A DNA stretch of 64,000 bases, taken from Poriferisodalis sp965226645. GTDB taxonomy: Bacteria > Actinomycetota > Acidimicrobiia > Acidimicrobiales > Poriferisodalaceae. The position numbers were made by a program, and so were the translations under genes. The stretch spans positions 434,001 through 498,000 of the forward strand of contig CBDDDL010000001.1 in assembly GCA_965226645.1 (NCBI GenBank), given 5' to 3'. Below, one piece after another: positions 16,342 through 23,909 of the stretch. Each line of letters starts with the position of its first letter. The stretch's first letter is position 1. Below the pieces are notes generated by a model that was given only the letters and a program-made list of their open reading frames with translations, did not search any database and was not told the origin of the DNA.

Positions 16342-16757
16342 TGCTGATGCCTCGCAAGGTGAAGCACCGCAAGCAGCACCGCGGCCGCACAAAGGGTCGC
16401 GCCAAGGGCGGCACGTCGGTGAACTTCGGCGATTTTGGAATCCAGGCGCTCGAGCCTGGCTGGATCACCGCCCGTCAGATCGAAGCCGCACGAATCGCCA
16501 TGACCCGCCACGTCAAGCGTGGCGGCAAGGTGTGGATCAACATCTTCCCCGACAAGCCGGTTACTGCGAAGCCCGCTGAGACCCGCATGGGCTCGGGCAA
16601 GGGCAACCCCGAGAAGTGGGTCGCCGTGGTGAAGCCAGGCCGAGTCATGTTCGAGCTGGGCGGCGTCAGCAGCGAACTGGCTCGAGATGCCATGTCCCGC
16701 GCCATCCAGAAGCTGCCCATTCGCGCGCGGGTGATCTCACGCGAGGAGGCCATCTGA
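16341..16757 (+). CDS. rplP: 50S ribosomal protein L16
   Basis: A 138-residue L16 near the A site and tRNA elbow. Motifs: MPRKVKHRKQHRGR, FGDFGIQALEPGWIT and FPDKPVTAKPAETRMGSGKG. The start codon shares a base with the rpsC stop (TGATG); the second ATG at 16347 is the more usual family start. Confidence 0.97.
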   Translation: MLMPRKVKHRKQHRGRTKGRAKGGTSVNFGDFGIQALEPGWITARQIEAARIAMTRHVKRGGKVWINIFPDKPVTAKPAETRMGSGKGNPEKWVAVVKPGRVMFELGGVSSELARDAMSRAIQKLPIRARVISREEAI

Positions 16758-17128
16758 TGGCCACAGCCGCAACCCTGCGCGGGCTGTCTGACGACCAACT
16801 GCTCGACGAGCTGGCCAGCGCCAAGAAAGAGATGTTCAACCTTCGCTTTGCGTTCGCCACCGGCGAGCTCGACAGCTCGGCACAGATGGCAGCCACCAAG
16901 CGCGATGTCGCCCGGATCCTCACAGTGCTTCGTGAGCGCGAGATCGCGGCCGCAGAAATGCTGTCTGGCGCTTCGCAGGGCTCAGCCGCTGTGCTGTCTG
17001 GCGTTTCGCAGGGCTCAGCCGCAGAAATGCTGTCTGGCGTTTCGCAGGGCTCAGCCGCAGAAATGCTGTCTGGCGTTTCGCAGGGCTCAGCCGCTGTGCT
17101 GTCTGCCGACACAGGAGTCGCATCATGA
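16757..17128 (+). CDS. rpmC: 50S ribosomal protein L29 with repeat-expanded C-terminus
   Basis: A 123-residue protein, about twice the usual 60-70. Residues 1-65 are an ordinary L29 (LRGLSDDQLLDELASAKKEMFNLRFAFATG...KRDVARILTVLRER). From residue 66 it continues as near-perfect repeats of 11-12 residues (AEMLSGVSQGSA / AVLSGVSQGSA), four copies plus a partial, encoded by tandem 36-bp and 33-bp DNA units. L29 sits at the tunnel exit beside L23, so the tail would hang near the emerging chain. The start overlaps the rplP stop (TGATG) and its stop overlaps rpsQ (ATGA). Confidence 0.95.
   Translation: MATAATLRGLSDDQLLDELASAKKEMFNLRFAFATGELDSSAQMAATKRDVARILTVLREREIAAAEMLSGASQGSAAVLSGVSQGSAAEMLSGVSQGSAAEMLSGVSQGSAAVLSADTGVAS
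16952..17107 (+). repeat. In-frame tandem repeats inside rpmC
   Basis: Units of 36 bp (16952-16987, 17021-17056, 17057-17092) and one of 33 bp (16988-17020), followed by a 15-bp partial copy. They are nearly identical, differing mainly in CTTCG versus TTTCG and in the presence of a GCAGAAATG or GCTGTG head. The high identity points to recent slippage or duplication that kept the reading frame. Confidence 0.95.
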
Positions 17129-17436
17129 GCGCCGAGACAACCGACACCAACGACACCGTCAACACCGGCGAATCGAATTCGACTGAACGCAACCGGCGCA
17201 AGGTGCGCGAAGGCATTGTTACCTCGGTCGCGATGGACAAGACCGCTGTGGTCTTAGTGACCGAGCGTGTCCGGCACCCCCGCTACTTCAAGACCGTGCA
17301 GCGGACCAAGAAGCTGTACGCCCACGATCCGGCTTCGGATGCCCGGCCCGGCGATCGGGTGCGTGTGATGGAGACCCGACCGATCTCGAAGACCAAGCGC
17401 TGGCGTCTGATCGAGATTGTCGAGAGGGCACGATGA
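17125..17436 (+). CDS. rpsQ: 30S ribosomal protein S17
   Basis: A 103-residue S17, an OB-fold primary 16S rRNA binder. Motifs: RRKVREGIVTSVAMDKTAVVLV, HPRYFKTVQRTKKLYAHD and PISKTKRWRLIEIVE. An extra N-terminal Thr/Asn-rich stretch of about 20 residues (TDTNDTVNTGESN) precedes the domain. It overlaps rpmC and rplN by four bases each. Confidence 0.97.
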   Translation: MSAETTDTNDTVNTGESNSTERNRRKVREGIVTSVAMDKTAVVLVTERVRHPRYFKTVQRTKKLYAHDPASDARPGDRVRVMETRPISKTKRWRLIEIVERAR

Positions 17437-17801
17437 TCCAGCAAGAGTCCAGACTCAAAGTCGCCGACAACTCGGGCGCACGCGAGGTGCTGTGCATCCG
17501 AGTGCTGGGAGGCACGGGCCGGCGTTACGCGTCGATCGGCGACGTCTTCATCGGAACCGTCAAAGACGCCATCCCCGGCGCTTCCGTGCGCAAGGGCGAA
17601 GTGGTCCGCTGCGTCGTGGTCCGCACCCGCAAGGAACGCCGCCGGCCCGACGGCAGCTACATCCGCTTCGACGAGAACGCCGCAGTTCTCGTTGACAACA
17701 ACCGCCAGCCCCGCGGCACGCGCATTTTCGGTCCGGTAGGACGCGAGCTGCGCGAGAAGCGCTTCATGCGCATCGTGTCGCTGGCTCCCGAAGTTCTGTG
17801 A
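17433..17801 (+). CDS. rplN: 50S ribosomal protein L14
   Basis: A 122-residue L14 at the subunit interface, of normal length. Motifs: MIQQESRLKVADNSGAREV, GDVFIGTVKDAIPG, RFDENAAVLVDNNRQPRGTRIFGPVGRELRE. Its stop (TGTGA context) opens a five-codon bridge to rplX. Confidence 0.98.
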   Translation: MIQQESRLKVADNSGAREVLCIRVLGGTGRRYASIGDVFIGTVKDAIPGASVRKGEVVRCVVVRTRKERRRPDGSYIRFDENAAVLVDNNRQPRGTRIFGPVGRELREKRFMRIVSLAPEVL

Positions 17802-17815
17802 TGGGGGAGCTGTGA
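17798..17815 (+). other. Five-codon bridging mini-ORF between rplN and rplX
   Basis: GTG (17798) overlaps the rplN stop and reads GTG-ATG-GGG-GAG-CTG-TGA; its stop (17813-17815) overlaps the rplX GTG (17812). The frame contains the GGGGGAG ribosome-binding site of rplX. It could let a terminating ribosome pass to rplX without dissociating. Confidence 0.5.
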
Positions 17816-18153
17816 GCCAACGTCAGCGTCATCAGCTTCCGCGACTGAAGGTTCGCAAGGGCGACACCGTCCGCGTGATCTCCGGGCCCGACAAGGGCAG
17901 GGAGGGCGAAGTGGTGTCGGTAGACCCCCAGCGAGGCCGCCTCACCGTCGAAGGCGTGAATGTGGGTCACAAGCACCAGAAGCCCACGCAACAGAGCCAG
18001 GAGGGGCAGATCATCGACTACCTCCTGCCGGTCGACGTGTCCAATGTCGCGGTCGTATGCCCCCGTACGGGACAGCCCGGCCGTGTCGGCTTTCGATTCG
18101 AGGGTGACCGCAAGGTGCGTTACCACCGCGTGTCAGGGGAGGAGCTGCCATGA
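17812..18153 (+). CDS. rplX: 50S ribosomal protein L24
   Basis: A 113-residue L24 with a KOW domain (RLKVRKGDTVRVISGPDKGREGEVVSVDPQRGRLTVEGVN), an assembly initiator of the large subunit. It starts at GTG 17812 after GGGGGAG and ends overlapping rplE (ATGA). Normal family length. Confidence 0.97.
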   Translation: MSQRQRHQLPRLKVRKGDTVRVISGPDKGREGEVVSVDPQRGRLTVEGVNVGHKHQKPTQQSQEGQIIDYLLPVDVSNVAVVCPRTGQPGRVGFRFEGDRKVRYHRVSGEELP

Positions 18154-18767
18154 GCGTCACTGATGCACCGAGCGCAGCAGCATCGGACACTGATGCGCCA
18201 AACGTCAGTTCCCGTGTCGAGCCGCGAATGAAGGTTCTGTACCGCGACACGCTGCGCGCACAGCTGCAGACCCAACTGGCCCTCTCCAACATCATGCAGG
18301 TGCCCAGGCTCACCAAGATCAGCGTGAACGTGGGCGTGGGCGCAGCGCTGACCAATCGGGCAATGCTCGATGGCGCGGTCGAGGACCTGAGCCGCATCTG
18401 CGGCCAGCGTCCGGCGATCACCCGCGCCAAGCGCTCCATCGCAGGCTTCAAGCTGCGCGAAGGCAACGCCATCGGCGCTCGCGTCACACTGCGCCAGGAC
18501 CGCATGTGGGAGTTCTACGACCGTCTCGTGTCGCTGGCGATCCCGCGTATCCGGGACTTCCGGGGGCTCTCTTCGCGCAGCTTCGACGGGCACGGCAACT
18601 ACACGTTCGGCATCACCGAACAGCTGGTCTTCCCGGAGATCGATTACGACAGCGTCAACCAAATCCGAGGCATGGACATCACCCTCGTGACGTCGGCTAC
18701 CGACGACGAGGGTGGGCGTGCCTTGCTCACCGCACTTGGGTTCCCATTCCGACAGGGGCAGAACTGA
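18150..18767 (+). CDS. rplE: 50S ribosomal protein L5
   Basis: A 205-residue L5 (E. coli 179), a 5S rRNA-binding protein of the central protuberance. Motifs: ALSNIMQVPRLTKISVNVGVG, GQRPAITRAKRSIAGFKLREG, RDFRGLSSRSFDGHGNYTFGI. An N-terminal Ser/Ala/Asp-rich extension of about 25 residues precedes the domain. Confidence 0.97.
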   Translation: MSVTDAPSAAASDTDAPNVSSRVEPRMKVLYRDTLRAQLQTQLALSNIMQVPRLTKISVNVGVGAALTNRAMLDGAVEDLSRICGQRPAITRAKRSIAGFKLREGNAIGARVTLRQDRMWEFYDRLVSLAIPRIRDFRGLSSRSFDGHGNYTFGITEQLVFPEIDYDSVNQIRGMDITLVTSATDDEGGRALLTALGFPFRQGQN

Positions 18768-18952
18768 TGGCCAAAAAGGCACTCGTCAACAAGCAGCAGC
18801 GCACCCCCAAGTTCAAGGTGCGCGCCTACACGCGGTGCCGCGTCTGCGGCCGACCGCGGTCGGTGTACCGCAAGTTCGGGCTGTGCCGAGTGTGTCTGCG
18901 ACAGATGATCCATGCCGGCGAAGTGCCCGGCGTGACGAAGGCCAGCTGGTGA
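18767..18952 (+). CDS. rpsN: 30S ribosomal protein S14, zinc-binding (type Z)
   Basis: A 61-residue S14 of the short zinc form with two CxxC pairs (CRVCGRP and CRVCLR), which replace the insertion found in the long zinc-free form. Ends IHAGEVPGVTKASW, typical of the family. The start shares a base with the rplE stop (TGATG). Confidence 0.98.
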   Translation: MAKKALVNKQQRTPKFKVRAYTRCRVCGRPRSVYRKFGLCRVCLRQMIHAGEVPGVTKASW

Positions 18953-18975
18953 GGGAGGTGCGCACATGTCGATGA
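18949..18975 (+). other. Eight-codon bridging mini-ORF between rpsN and rpsH
   Basis: GTG (18949) overlaps the rpsN stop, runs through the rpsH ribosome-binding site (GGGAGG) and ends at TGA 18973-18975. That stop overlaps the second in-frame rpsH ATG (18972), which is the start seen in many S8 proteins (MTDPIADML). Confidence 0.45.
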
Positions 18976-19370
18976 CCGACCCCATTGCGGACATGCTCAC
19001 CCGCATCCGCAACGCGAACATGGTGTTCAAGGACGAGGTTGCCATGCCGTCCTCCAAGCAGAAGGAGCGCCTCGCGGCGATCCTCAAGCGCGAGGGCTAC
19101 GTGAATGACTTCAAGGTGGACGATGTCGAAGGGCGTCCCGCGCCGTTGCTGACCATCAGCCTGAAGTACACCCCCAATCGAGATCGGACGATCTCCGGGC
19201 TCGAGCGAGTCTCCAAGCCCGGCCTGCGGGTGTACACCAAGTCCGACAAGGTGCCTCGTGTTCTCGGCGGTCTCGGCATTGCCGTGCTGTCCACGAGCCG
19301 GGGCCTGATGACAGATCGTGAGGCTCGCCGCAATCGCGTCGGCGGCGAGATCCTCTGTTACGTCTGGTAG
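18966..19370 (+). CDS. rpsH: 30S ribosomal protein S8
   Basis: A 134-residue S8 that nucleates the 16S central domain; in E. coli it is the spc operon repressor. Motifs: MTDPIADMLTRIRNAN, PSSKQKERLAAILKREGYV and the C-terminal GIAVLSTSRGLMTDREAR..GGEILCYVW. Two starts are possible, ATG 18966 and ATG 18972 two codons later. Confidence 0.97.
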   Translation: MSMTDPIADMLTRIRNANMVFKDEVAMPSSKQKERLAAILKREGYVNDFKVDDVEGRPAPLLTISLKYTPNRDRTISGLERVSKPGLRVYTKSDKVPRVLGGLGIAVLSTSRGLMTDREARRNRVGGEILCYVW

Positions 19371-19379
19371 GAGGCGACG

Positions 19380-19949
19380 ATGTCACGCGTCGGCCAGGCG
19401 CCAATCACGATTCCGGACGGGGTCACGATCACCTCAGAGCCTTTCGCGCCCGACGCCGGATCGGCGACTGGCGGCCGGGTGACTGTGGCCGGTCCGGGAG
19501 GCGAACTGCGGTGCGAACTTGCGGCGGGCATCACGGTGCGCGTCGACGATGGCGAGGCCAGCGTCGGGCGCTCCGACGACAGCCGTAGCCAGCGTTCGCT
19601 GCACGGGCTCAGCCGTGCCCTCGTCGCCAACATGGTGCAAGGTGTCTCGCAGGGATTCAGCAAGGAACTTCAGATCGTCGGCGTCGGATATCGCGCAGCG
19701 GCCAAGAGCCCCGAATCGTTGGAACTGTTGCTGGGATTCAGCCACACGGTGCCGGTGATCGCCCCCGACGGCATCAGCTTCGAGGTTCCCAATCAGACGT
19801 CGATCATCGTCAAGGGCATCGACAAGCAGCTCGTCGGGCAGGTTGCGGCCAACATCCGGGCGCTGCGCAAACCCGAGCCATACAAGGGCAAGGGCATTCG
19901 CTACGTCGGTGAACGTGTGCTGCGCAAGGCCGGAAAGGCCGCAAAGTGA
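19380..19949 (+). CDS. rplF: 50S ribosomal protein L6
   Basis: A 189-residue L6 near the factor-binding site. Motifs: MSRVGQAPI, the two related beta domains, LQIVGVGYRAA and the C-terminal EPYKGKGIRYVGERVLRKAGKAAK. The last 20 bp are repeated with one mismatch 26 bp further on (19957-19976), at the start of rplR. Confidence 0.97.
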   Translation: MSRVGQAPITIPDGVTITSEPFAPDAGSATGGRVTVAGPGGELRCELAAGITVRVDDGEASVGRSDDSRSQRSLHGLSRALVANMVQGVSQGFSKELQIVGVGYRAAAKSPESLELLLGFSHTVPVIAPDGISFEVPNQTSIIVKGIDKQLVGQVAANIRALRKPEPYKGKGIRYVGERVLRKAGKAAK

Positions 19950-19975
19950 GCGCAGTCGGAAAGGCCGCGAAGTGA
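19946..19975 (+). other. Nine-codon bridging mini-ORF made by tandem duplication, between rplF and rplR
   Basis: GTG (19946) overlaps the rplF stop and encodes MSAVGKAAK; its TGA (19973-19975) overlaps the rplR GTG (19972). It lies in a 26-bp tandem duplication: CGGAAAGGCCGCAAAGTGAG at 19931-19950 and a one-mismatch copy at 19957-19976. The product therefore repeats the GKAAK end of L6. The duplicated GGAAAGG also serves as the Shine-Dalgarno for rplR. Confidence 0.55.
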
Positions 19976-20331
19976 GTACTCGAACGAGAACTGCGGGGCG
20001 CGATCGGCGCCGTATTCGGGTGCGCAAGAAGGTGTCAGGCACGCCGGAGCGCCTACGACTGTGCGTATTCCGCTCGAATCGCCACATCAGCGTGCAGGTG
20101 ATCGACGACACTGTCGGTCACACGTTGGCCTCCGCCTCGACCGGCGAAGCCGGCGTCGCGGTAGGCGGTAGCGGCAACGTCGCCGCTGCGGCCGAAATCG
20201 GTCGGCTCATCGCCGAGCGGGCCCGACACGCCGGCGTCACCTCCGTGGTCTTCGACCGTGGCGGCAACCGGTATCACGGCCGCATCGCGGCCCTTGCAGA
20301 TGCTGCCCGCGAGGGCGGCTTGAAGTTCTGA
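19972..20331 (+). CDS. rplR: 50S ribosomal protein L18
   Basis: A 119-residue L18, a 5S rRNA binder with L5. Motifs: RRRIRVRKKVSGTPERLRLCVFRSNRHISVQVIDD and the C-terminal VVFDRGGNRYHGRIAALADAAREGGL. It starts at GTG 19972 inside the second copy of a short tandem duplication; length is normal. Confidence 0.97.
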   Translation: MSTRTRTAGRDRRRIRVRKKVSGTPERLRLCVFRSNRHISVQVIDDTVGHTLASASTGEAGVAVGGSGNVAAAAEIGRLIAERARHAGVTSVVFDRGGNRYHGRIAALADAAREGGLKF

Positions 20332-20357
20332 TCCCCGGCGGGACCCTAGGAGCACGA

Positions 20358-21056
20358 GTGGCAGACGAGCAGACCCCACAGACCCCACAGACCCCCAAGA
20401 CGCCACAGGCGCCTCGCGGCGACCGAGACCGCGGCGACCGTGATCGTGGCGGCCCGCGTCGCGGGCGCGACCGGCAGTTCGAGAACCCGCGCAACAGCGG
20501 CGATGACGGGCTGCGGGAGTCCCGCGTCATTGACATCAATCGAGTCGCCAAGGTCGTCAAGGGTGGCCGACGTTTTTCGTTCTCGGCGCTTGTAGTCATC
20601 GGCGACGGAGCCGGTCGGGTAGGTCTCGGCTACGGCAAGGCCAAGGAAGTCCCTCTCGCTATCCAGAAGGGCACCGAGGAGGCCCGCAAGAGCCTCTTCA
20701 ACGTGCCGCTCGCGGGGTCGACGATCATCCATCCTGTCCTCGGCGTCATGGGGGCGGGCAAGGTGCTTTTGAAGCCCGCGGCGCCAGGTACCGGCGTCAT
20801 TGCTGGCGGTGCCGTTCGCGCCATCCTCGAAGAGGCCGGTATCAGCGATGTGCTGGCCAAGTCGCTCGGTTCGTCCAACCACATCAATGTGGCTCGGGCC
20901 ACCATCGCCGGTCTCGCCGCGCTGAAGCGGCCTGACGAGGTTGCGAAGCTGCGCGGACTGTCCCCACAGGAGTGCATCCCTGCTGGCCTGCTGGCTGCGT
21001 ACAACGAATCCGAGCGCACCCGGAAGCTGAACGCGCCTGCGGGAGCCACGTCATGA
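20358..21056 (+). CDS. rpsE: 30S ribosomal protein S5 with low-complexity N-terminus
   Basis: A 232-residue S5 (E. coli 167). The first 50 residues are low-complexity (TPQTPQTPKTPQAP, then RGDRDRGDRDRGG) and encoded by microrepeats. The S5 domain follows: RVIDINRVAKVVKGGRRFSFSALVV, GAGKVLLKPAAPGTGVIAGG, GISDVLAKSLGSSNHINVARAT. S5 affects decoding fidelity and mRNA entry. It starts at GTG 20358 and overlaps rpmD by four bases. Confidence 0.96.
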   Translation: MADEQTPQTPQTPKTPQAPRGDRDRGDRDRGGPRRGRDRQFENPRNSGDDGLRESRVIDINRVAKVVKGGRRFSFSALVVIGDGAGRVGLGYGKAKEVPLAIQKGTEEARKSLFNVPLAGSTIIHPVLGVMGAGKVLLKPAAPGTGVIAGGAVRAILEEAGISDVLAKSLGSSNHINVARATIAGLAALKRPDEVAKLRGLSPQECIPAGLLAAYNESERTRKLNAPAGATS

Positions 21057-21310
21057 GCGAGGACCGTGTGAGCCACATCGTCGTGACCCAGGTGCGGTCG
21101 GGAATCGGCGCCAAGCCAAAAGCGCGCGGCGCGCTGCGTGCACTGGGCCTCGGCCGCATCGGCCGCAGCCATACCCTTCCGGATAGGCCCGAGATCCGAG
21201 GCATGCTCCGCAAGGTCGACCATCTGATCACCGTCGAGATGGTCACCGCTGAACACGTGTTGGACCCAATTCCGGACGAACAAGGGAGCGCTGATGCTGA
21301 GACTGCATGA
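21053..21310 (+). CDS. rpmD: 50S ribosomal protein L30
   Basis: An 85-residue L30; the family is usually near 60. The core reads IVVTQVRSGIGAKPKARGALRALGLGRIGRSHTLPDRPEIRGMLRKVDHLITVE. A C-terminal extension of about 20 residues (HVLDPIPDEQGSADAETA) is read in another frame through the start of rplO, which it overlaps by 17 bases. Confidence 0.94.
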   Translation: MSEDRVSHIVVTQVRSGIGAKPKARGALRALGLGRIGRSHTLPDRPEIRGMLRKVDHLITVEMVTAEHVLDPIPDEQGSADAETA

Positions 21311-21800
21311 CCTGGCTCCGCCAGCCGGCGCCCGCCGTAAGCGCAAACGCGTCGCGCGCGGCATCGGCGGCAAAGGCGGAAAGACCGCAGGCCGAGGCAC
21401 GAAGGGCTCGCGCGCCCGTGGCACCGTGCCGATTTGGTACGAGGGCGGTCAGTTGCCGCTGCAGGTCCGCGTTCCCAAGAGCAAGGGCTTCACGAACCCG
21501 TTTCGCGTCGAATACCAGCCAGTGAATCTCGACACGCTCGAAGAGTCGGGTCTCGACGAGGTCACCCCGGAATCGCTTGCGGCCTTGGGGCTCATCTCAC
21601 GGGGTTCGGCATCTCGACCCACGATGGTCAAGGTGCTCGGCCGGGGACAGATCACCCGGGCGATCTCGCTGAAGGCCCATGCGGTGTCCGGTTCTGCTCG
21701 AGAGGCCGTCGAAGCGGCCGGGGGCAGCATCGAATTGCTGCCCCCCGCATTCGGCGGTCCGCGACCGCCGGCGCGGGGCAACCAGCACACCAATCGCTAG
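21294..21800 (+). CDS. rplO: 50S ribosomal protein L15
   Basis: A 168-residue L15, a late assembly protein. Motifs: LHDLAPPAGARRKRKRVARGIGGKGGKTAGRGTKGSRAR, FEGGQ-like YEGGQLPLQVRVPKSKGF and the C-terminal domain. Its start lies inside rpmD. Confidence 0.96.
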   Translation: MLRLHDLAPPAGARRKRKRVARGIGGKGGKTAGRGTKGSRARGTVPIWYEGGQLPLQVRVPKSKGFTNPFRVEYQPVNLDTLEESGLDEVTPESLAALGLISRGSASRPTMVKVLGRGQITRAISLKAHAVSGSAREAVEAAGGSIELLPPAFGGPRPPARGNQHTNR

Positions 21801-21809
21801 GGGCTCGTC

Positions 21810-23138
21810 GTGCTCGGCCACATGCGCAACATCTTCCGGATCAAGGATCTTCGACGGAAGATCATGTTCACGCTGTTCATCATTGCGGCGTACCGGCTGG
21901 GCTCGCAGGTGCCGGTGCCCGGCATCGACTTCGACGCCATCGTCTCGCTGCGCGAGCAGGCGTCCTCGACGGGCGGCGTGCTGGCGCTGCTGAATCTGTT
22001 CTCGGGCGGCGCGCTCACCAACTTCGCCATCTTCGCCCTCGGGATCATGCCGTACATCACGGCATCGATCATCATCCAGATCCTCACCGTGGCGATCCCG
22101 CGATTCGAGCAGCTGCAGCAGCAAGGCGCAGTGGGCCAGCGCAAGCTGACCCAGTACACCCGTTACCTGACGCTTGGCATCGCATTCGTGCAGGCGACGG
22201 GCATCACCTTCATCTTCGGCCGGGGTCAAGGCACTGCGCTGGGCAACACCGCCGGCGTGATCGTCATTCCCGACTTCACGTTCAACCGGGTGGCGCTCGT
22301 GATCCTGTCGCTGACGGCGGGAACGGCATTGCTGATGTGGATGGGCGAGCTGATCAGCCAGCGCGGTGTCGGCAACGGCATGTCGCTTCTGATCTTCGCT
22401 TCGGTCGTCTCGACAATCCCCTTCGACGGGGCCCGGCTGCTGGCGGTGCAGGGCACGGTGTATCTCACGGCGGCGATCATTGTCGCCGTAGGAATGATGG
22501 TGGCGATCATCTTCATCGAGCAAGGCCAGCGGCGGATCCCGGTGCAGTTCTCGCGTCGTCAGGTCGGTCGCCGGCTCTATGGCGGGCAGAACACCTATAT
22601 CCCGTTGAAGGTCAACCAGTCGGGCGTGATTCCCGTCATCTTCGCCAGCTCGATCCTGTTCCTGCCGGTGCTGCTTTCGAACGTCGCGAATTGGGGATGG
22701 CTGCAGACGGCGGTGGACGACTACCTGACCCAGCCTGACAACATCGCCTACATCCTGTTCTTCGGCGGCCTAATCGTCGGGTTCGCCTACTTCTACACAG
22801 CGATCTCGTTCGATCCGGTTCGCCAAGCCGACAACATCCGCAAGCAGGGCGGCTTTATTCCCGGCATCCGCCCCGGTCCGCAGACCGAGCGCTACCTCTC
22901 CAAGGTGCTGAATCGCATCACGTTGCCGGGCGCGTTGTTCATCGCCTTGGTCGCGTTGCTGCCGAGCGTGCTGCTGTCGCTCACGAGCGACCTCGATGCG
23001 CTGGGCTCTGGCGGCGCAGGAGCGGCTATCGGCTTCGGCGGCGTTTCGATCCTGATCGCGTCGGGCGTCGCGCTCGAGACCATGAAGCAGGTCGACAGCC
23101 AGCTGCTCATGCGTAACTACGAAGGGTTCCTGGCCTGA
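21810..23138 (+). CDS. secY: Protein translocase subunit SecY
   Basis: A 442-residue SecY with ten transmembrane helices. It forms the pore of the Sec translocon in the plasma membrane with SecE and SecG. Recognisable parts are IMFTLFIIAAYRLGSQVPVPGID (helix 1), the plug region, GTALLMWMGELISQRGVGNGMSLLIFASV and FAYFYTAISFDPVRQADNIRKQGGFIPGIRPG before helix 8. The GTG at 21810 is used; ATG 21822 is an alternative four codons later. It overlaps adk (TGATG). Confidence 0.97.
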   Translation: MLGHMRNIFRIKDLRRKIMFTLFIIAAYRLGSQVPVPGIDFDAIVSLREQASSTGGVLALLNLFSGGALTNFAIFALGIMPYITASIIIQILTVAIPRFEQLQQQGAVGQRKLTQYTRYLTLGIAFVQATGITFIFGRGQGTALGNTAGVIVIPDFTFNRVALVILSLTAGTALLMWMGELISQRGVGNGMSLLIFASVVSTIPFDGARLLAVQGTVYLTAAIIVAVGMMVAIIFIEQGQRRIPVQFSRRQVGRRLYGGQNTYIPLKVNQSGVIPVIFASSILFLPVLLSNVANWGWLQTAVDDYLTQPDNIAYILFFGGLIVGFAYFYTAISFDPVRQADNIRKQGGFIPGIRPGPQTERYLSKVLNRITLPGALFIALVALLPSVLLSLTSDLDALGSGGAGAAIGFGGVSILIASGVALETMKQVDSQLLMRNYEGFLA

Positions 23139-23695
23139 TGTCCCGACGGCTTGTGATCTTCGGCAAGCAGGGCGCCGGCAAGGGCACGCAGTGCGAGCTG
23201 CTGACCGAGCGTTTCGGCGTGGCTCATATCTCAACGGGCGACATGCTGCGCGCCGCTGTCGCTGCGGGCACTGAGCTCGGCCGCGCTGCGGGGGAGCTCA
23301 TGGAAGCAGGCGAGCTGGTCGGCGACGACCTGATCCTGGGAATCGTGGCCGAACGCCTCGAAGAACCCGACGCCCGCGACGGCGTTCTGCTCGACGGCTT
23401 TCCGCGTACCGAAACGCAGGCCAACGGGCTGTTCGAGCTGCTGACCCCCGCAACTGTCGATCGAGCGATCGATCTCGACGTGCCCGACGAGGTCGTGACA
23501 CAGCGGATGCTCGAACGCGGACGTGCCGACGACACTCCTGAGGCCATTGCCCGGCGGCTCGAGCTGTACGAGGCCGAGACGGCACCGCTGCGCAAGCTGT
23601 TCGCCGATCGCGGCGTGCTGGCTACCGTTGACGGCCTCGGCACCCCCACCGAGGTTCATGCGCGCATCGTGGCCGCCATTGAGGCGGCATCGTGA
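23138..23695 (+). CDS. adk: Adenylate kinase, short (LID-less) form
   Basis: A 185-residue adenylate kinase that interconverts ATP + AMP and 2 ADP. Motifs: FGKQGAGKGTQ (P-loop, residues 8-18), STGDMLRAAV, GVLLDGFPRTETQA and RADDTPEAIARRL. Between the ERGR and DD motifs the extended LID domain of the E. coli enzyme (214 residues) is absent, as in many actinobacteria. Its GTGA end starts a bridging mini-ORF that reaches rpmJ. map and infA, which often follow adk, are missing. Confidence 0.96.
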   Translation: MSRRLVIFGKQGAGKGTQCELLTERFGVAHISTGDMLRAAVAAGTELGRAAGELMEAGELVGDDLILGIVAERLEEPDARDGVLLDGFPRTETQANGLFELLTPATVDRAIDLDVPDEVVTQRMLERGRADDTPEAIARRLELYEAETAPLRKLFADRGVLATVDGLGTPTEVHARIVAAIEAAS

Positions 23696-23781
23696 GCATC
23701 GTGGCGTTGGTCCAGAGCGCCGCGGGCCGTATCCTTGCGTCTTCGCCTTCAGCGTCACGCCCGGAGATTCTTCAGCCATGA
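23692..23781 (+). other. 29-codon bridging mini-ORF spanning adk to rpmJ
   Basis: GTG (23692) overlaps the adk stop (23693-23695); the frame has no internal stop and ends TGA 23779-23781, overlapping the rpmJ ATG (23778). It occupies exactly the spot where map and infA lie in many bacteria. The predicted peptide begins MSIVALVQSAAGRILASS and ends LQP, resembling nothing I know. A promoter is also predicted within it. Confidence 0.45.
23707..23735 (+). promoter_or_regulatory. Internal promoter before rpmJ and the alpha operon
   Basis: TTGGTC (23707-23712), a 17-bp spacer and TATCCT (23730-23735) match the actinobacterial promoter pattern, 43 bp upstream of rpmJ. It could drive rpmJ-rpsM-rpsK-rpsD-rpoA-rplQ separately from the long upstream operon. 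Confidence 0.5.
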
Positions 23782-23891
23782 AAGTACGTCCGAGCGTGAA
23801 GAAAATCTGCGACAAGTGCCGCGTCATCCGCCGTCATGGACGGATCCGCGTCATTTGTCCGAACCCGCGGCACAAGCAGCGGCAAGGCTGA
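23778..23891 (+). CDS. rpmJ: 50S ribosomal protein L36, zinc-binding
   Basis: A 37-residue L36 with the zinc ligands of the C+ form: MKVRPSVKKICDKCRVIRRH then VICPNPRHKQRQG (CxxC...C....H). Family length is 37-38. ATG 23778 overlaps the stop of the mini-ORF that spans the gap from adk. Confidence 0.97.
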   Translation: MKVRPSVKKICDKCRVIRRHGRIRVICPNPRHKQRQG

Positions 23892-23909
23892 GACAGGAGT
23901 CCCGCATCG

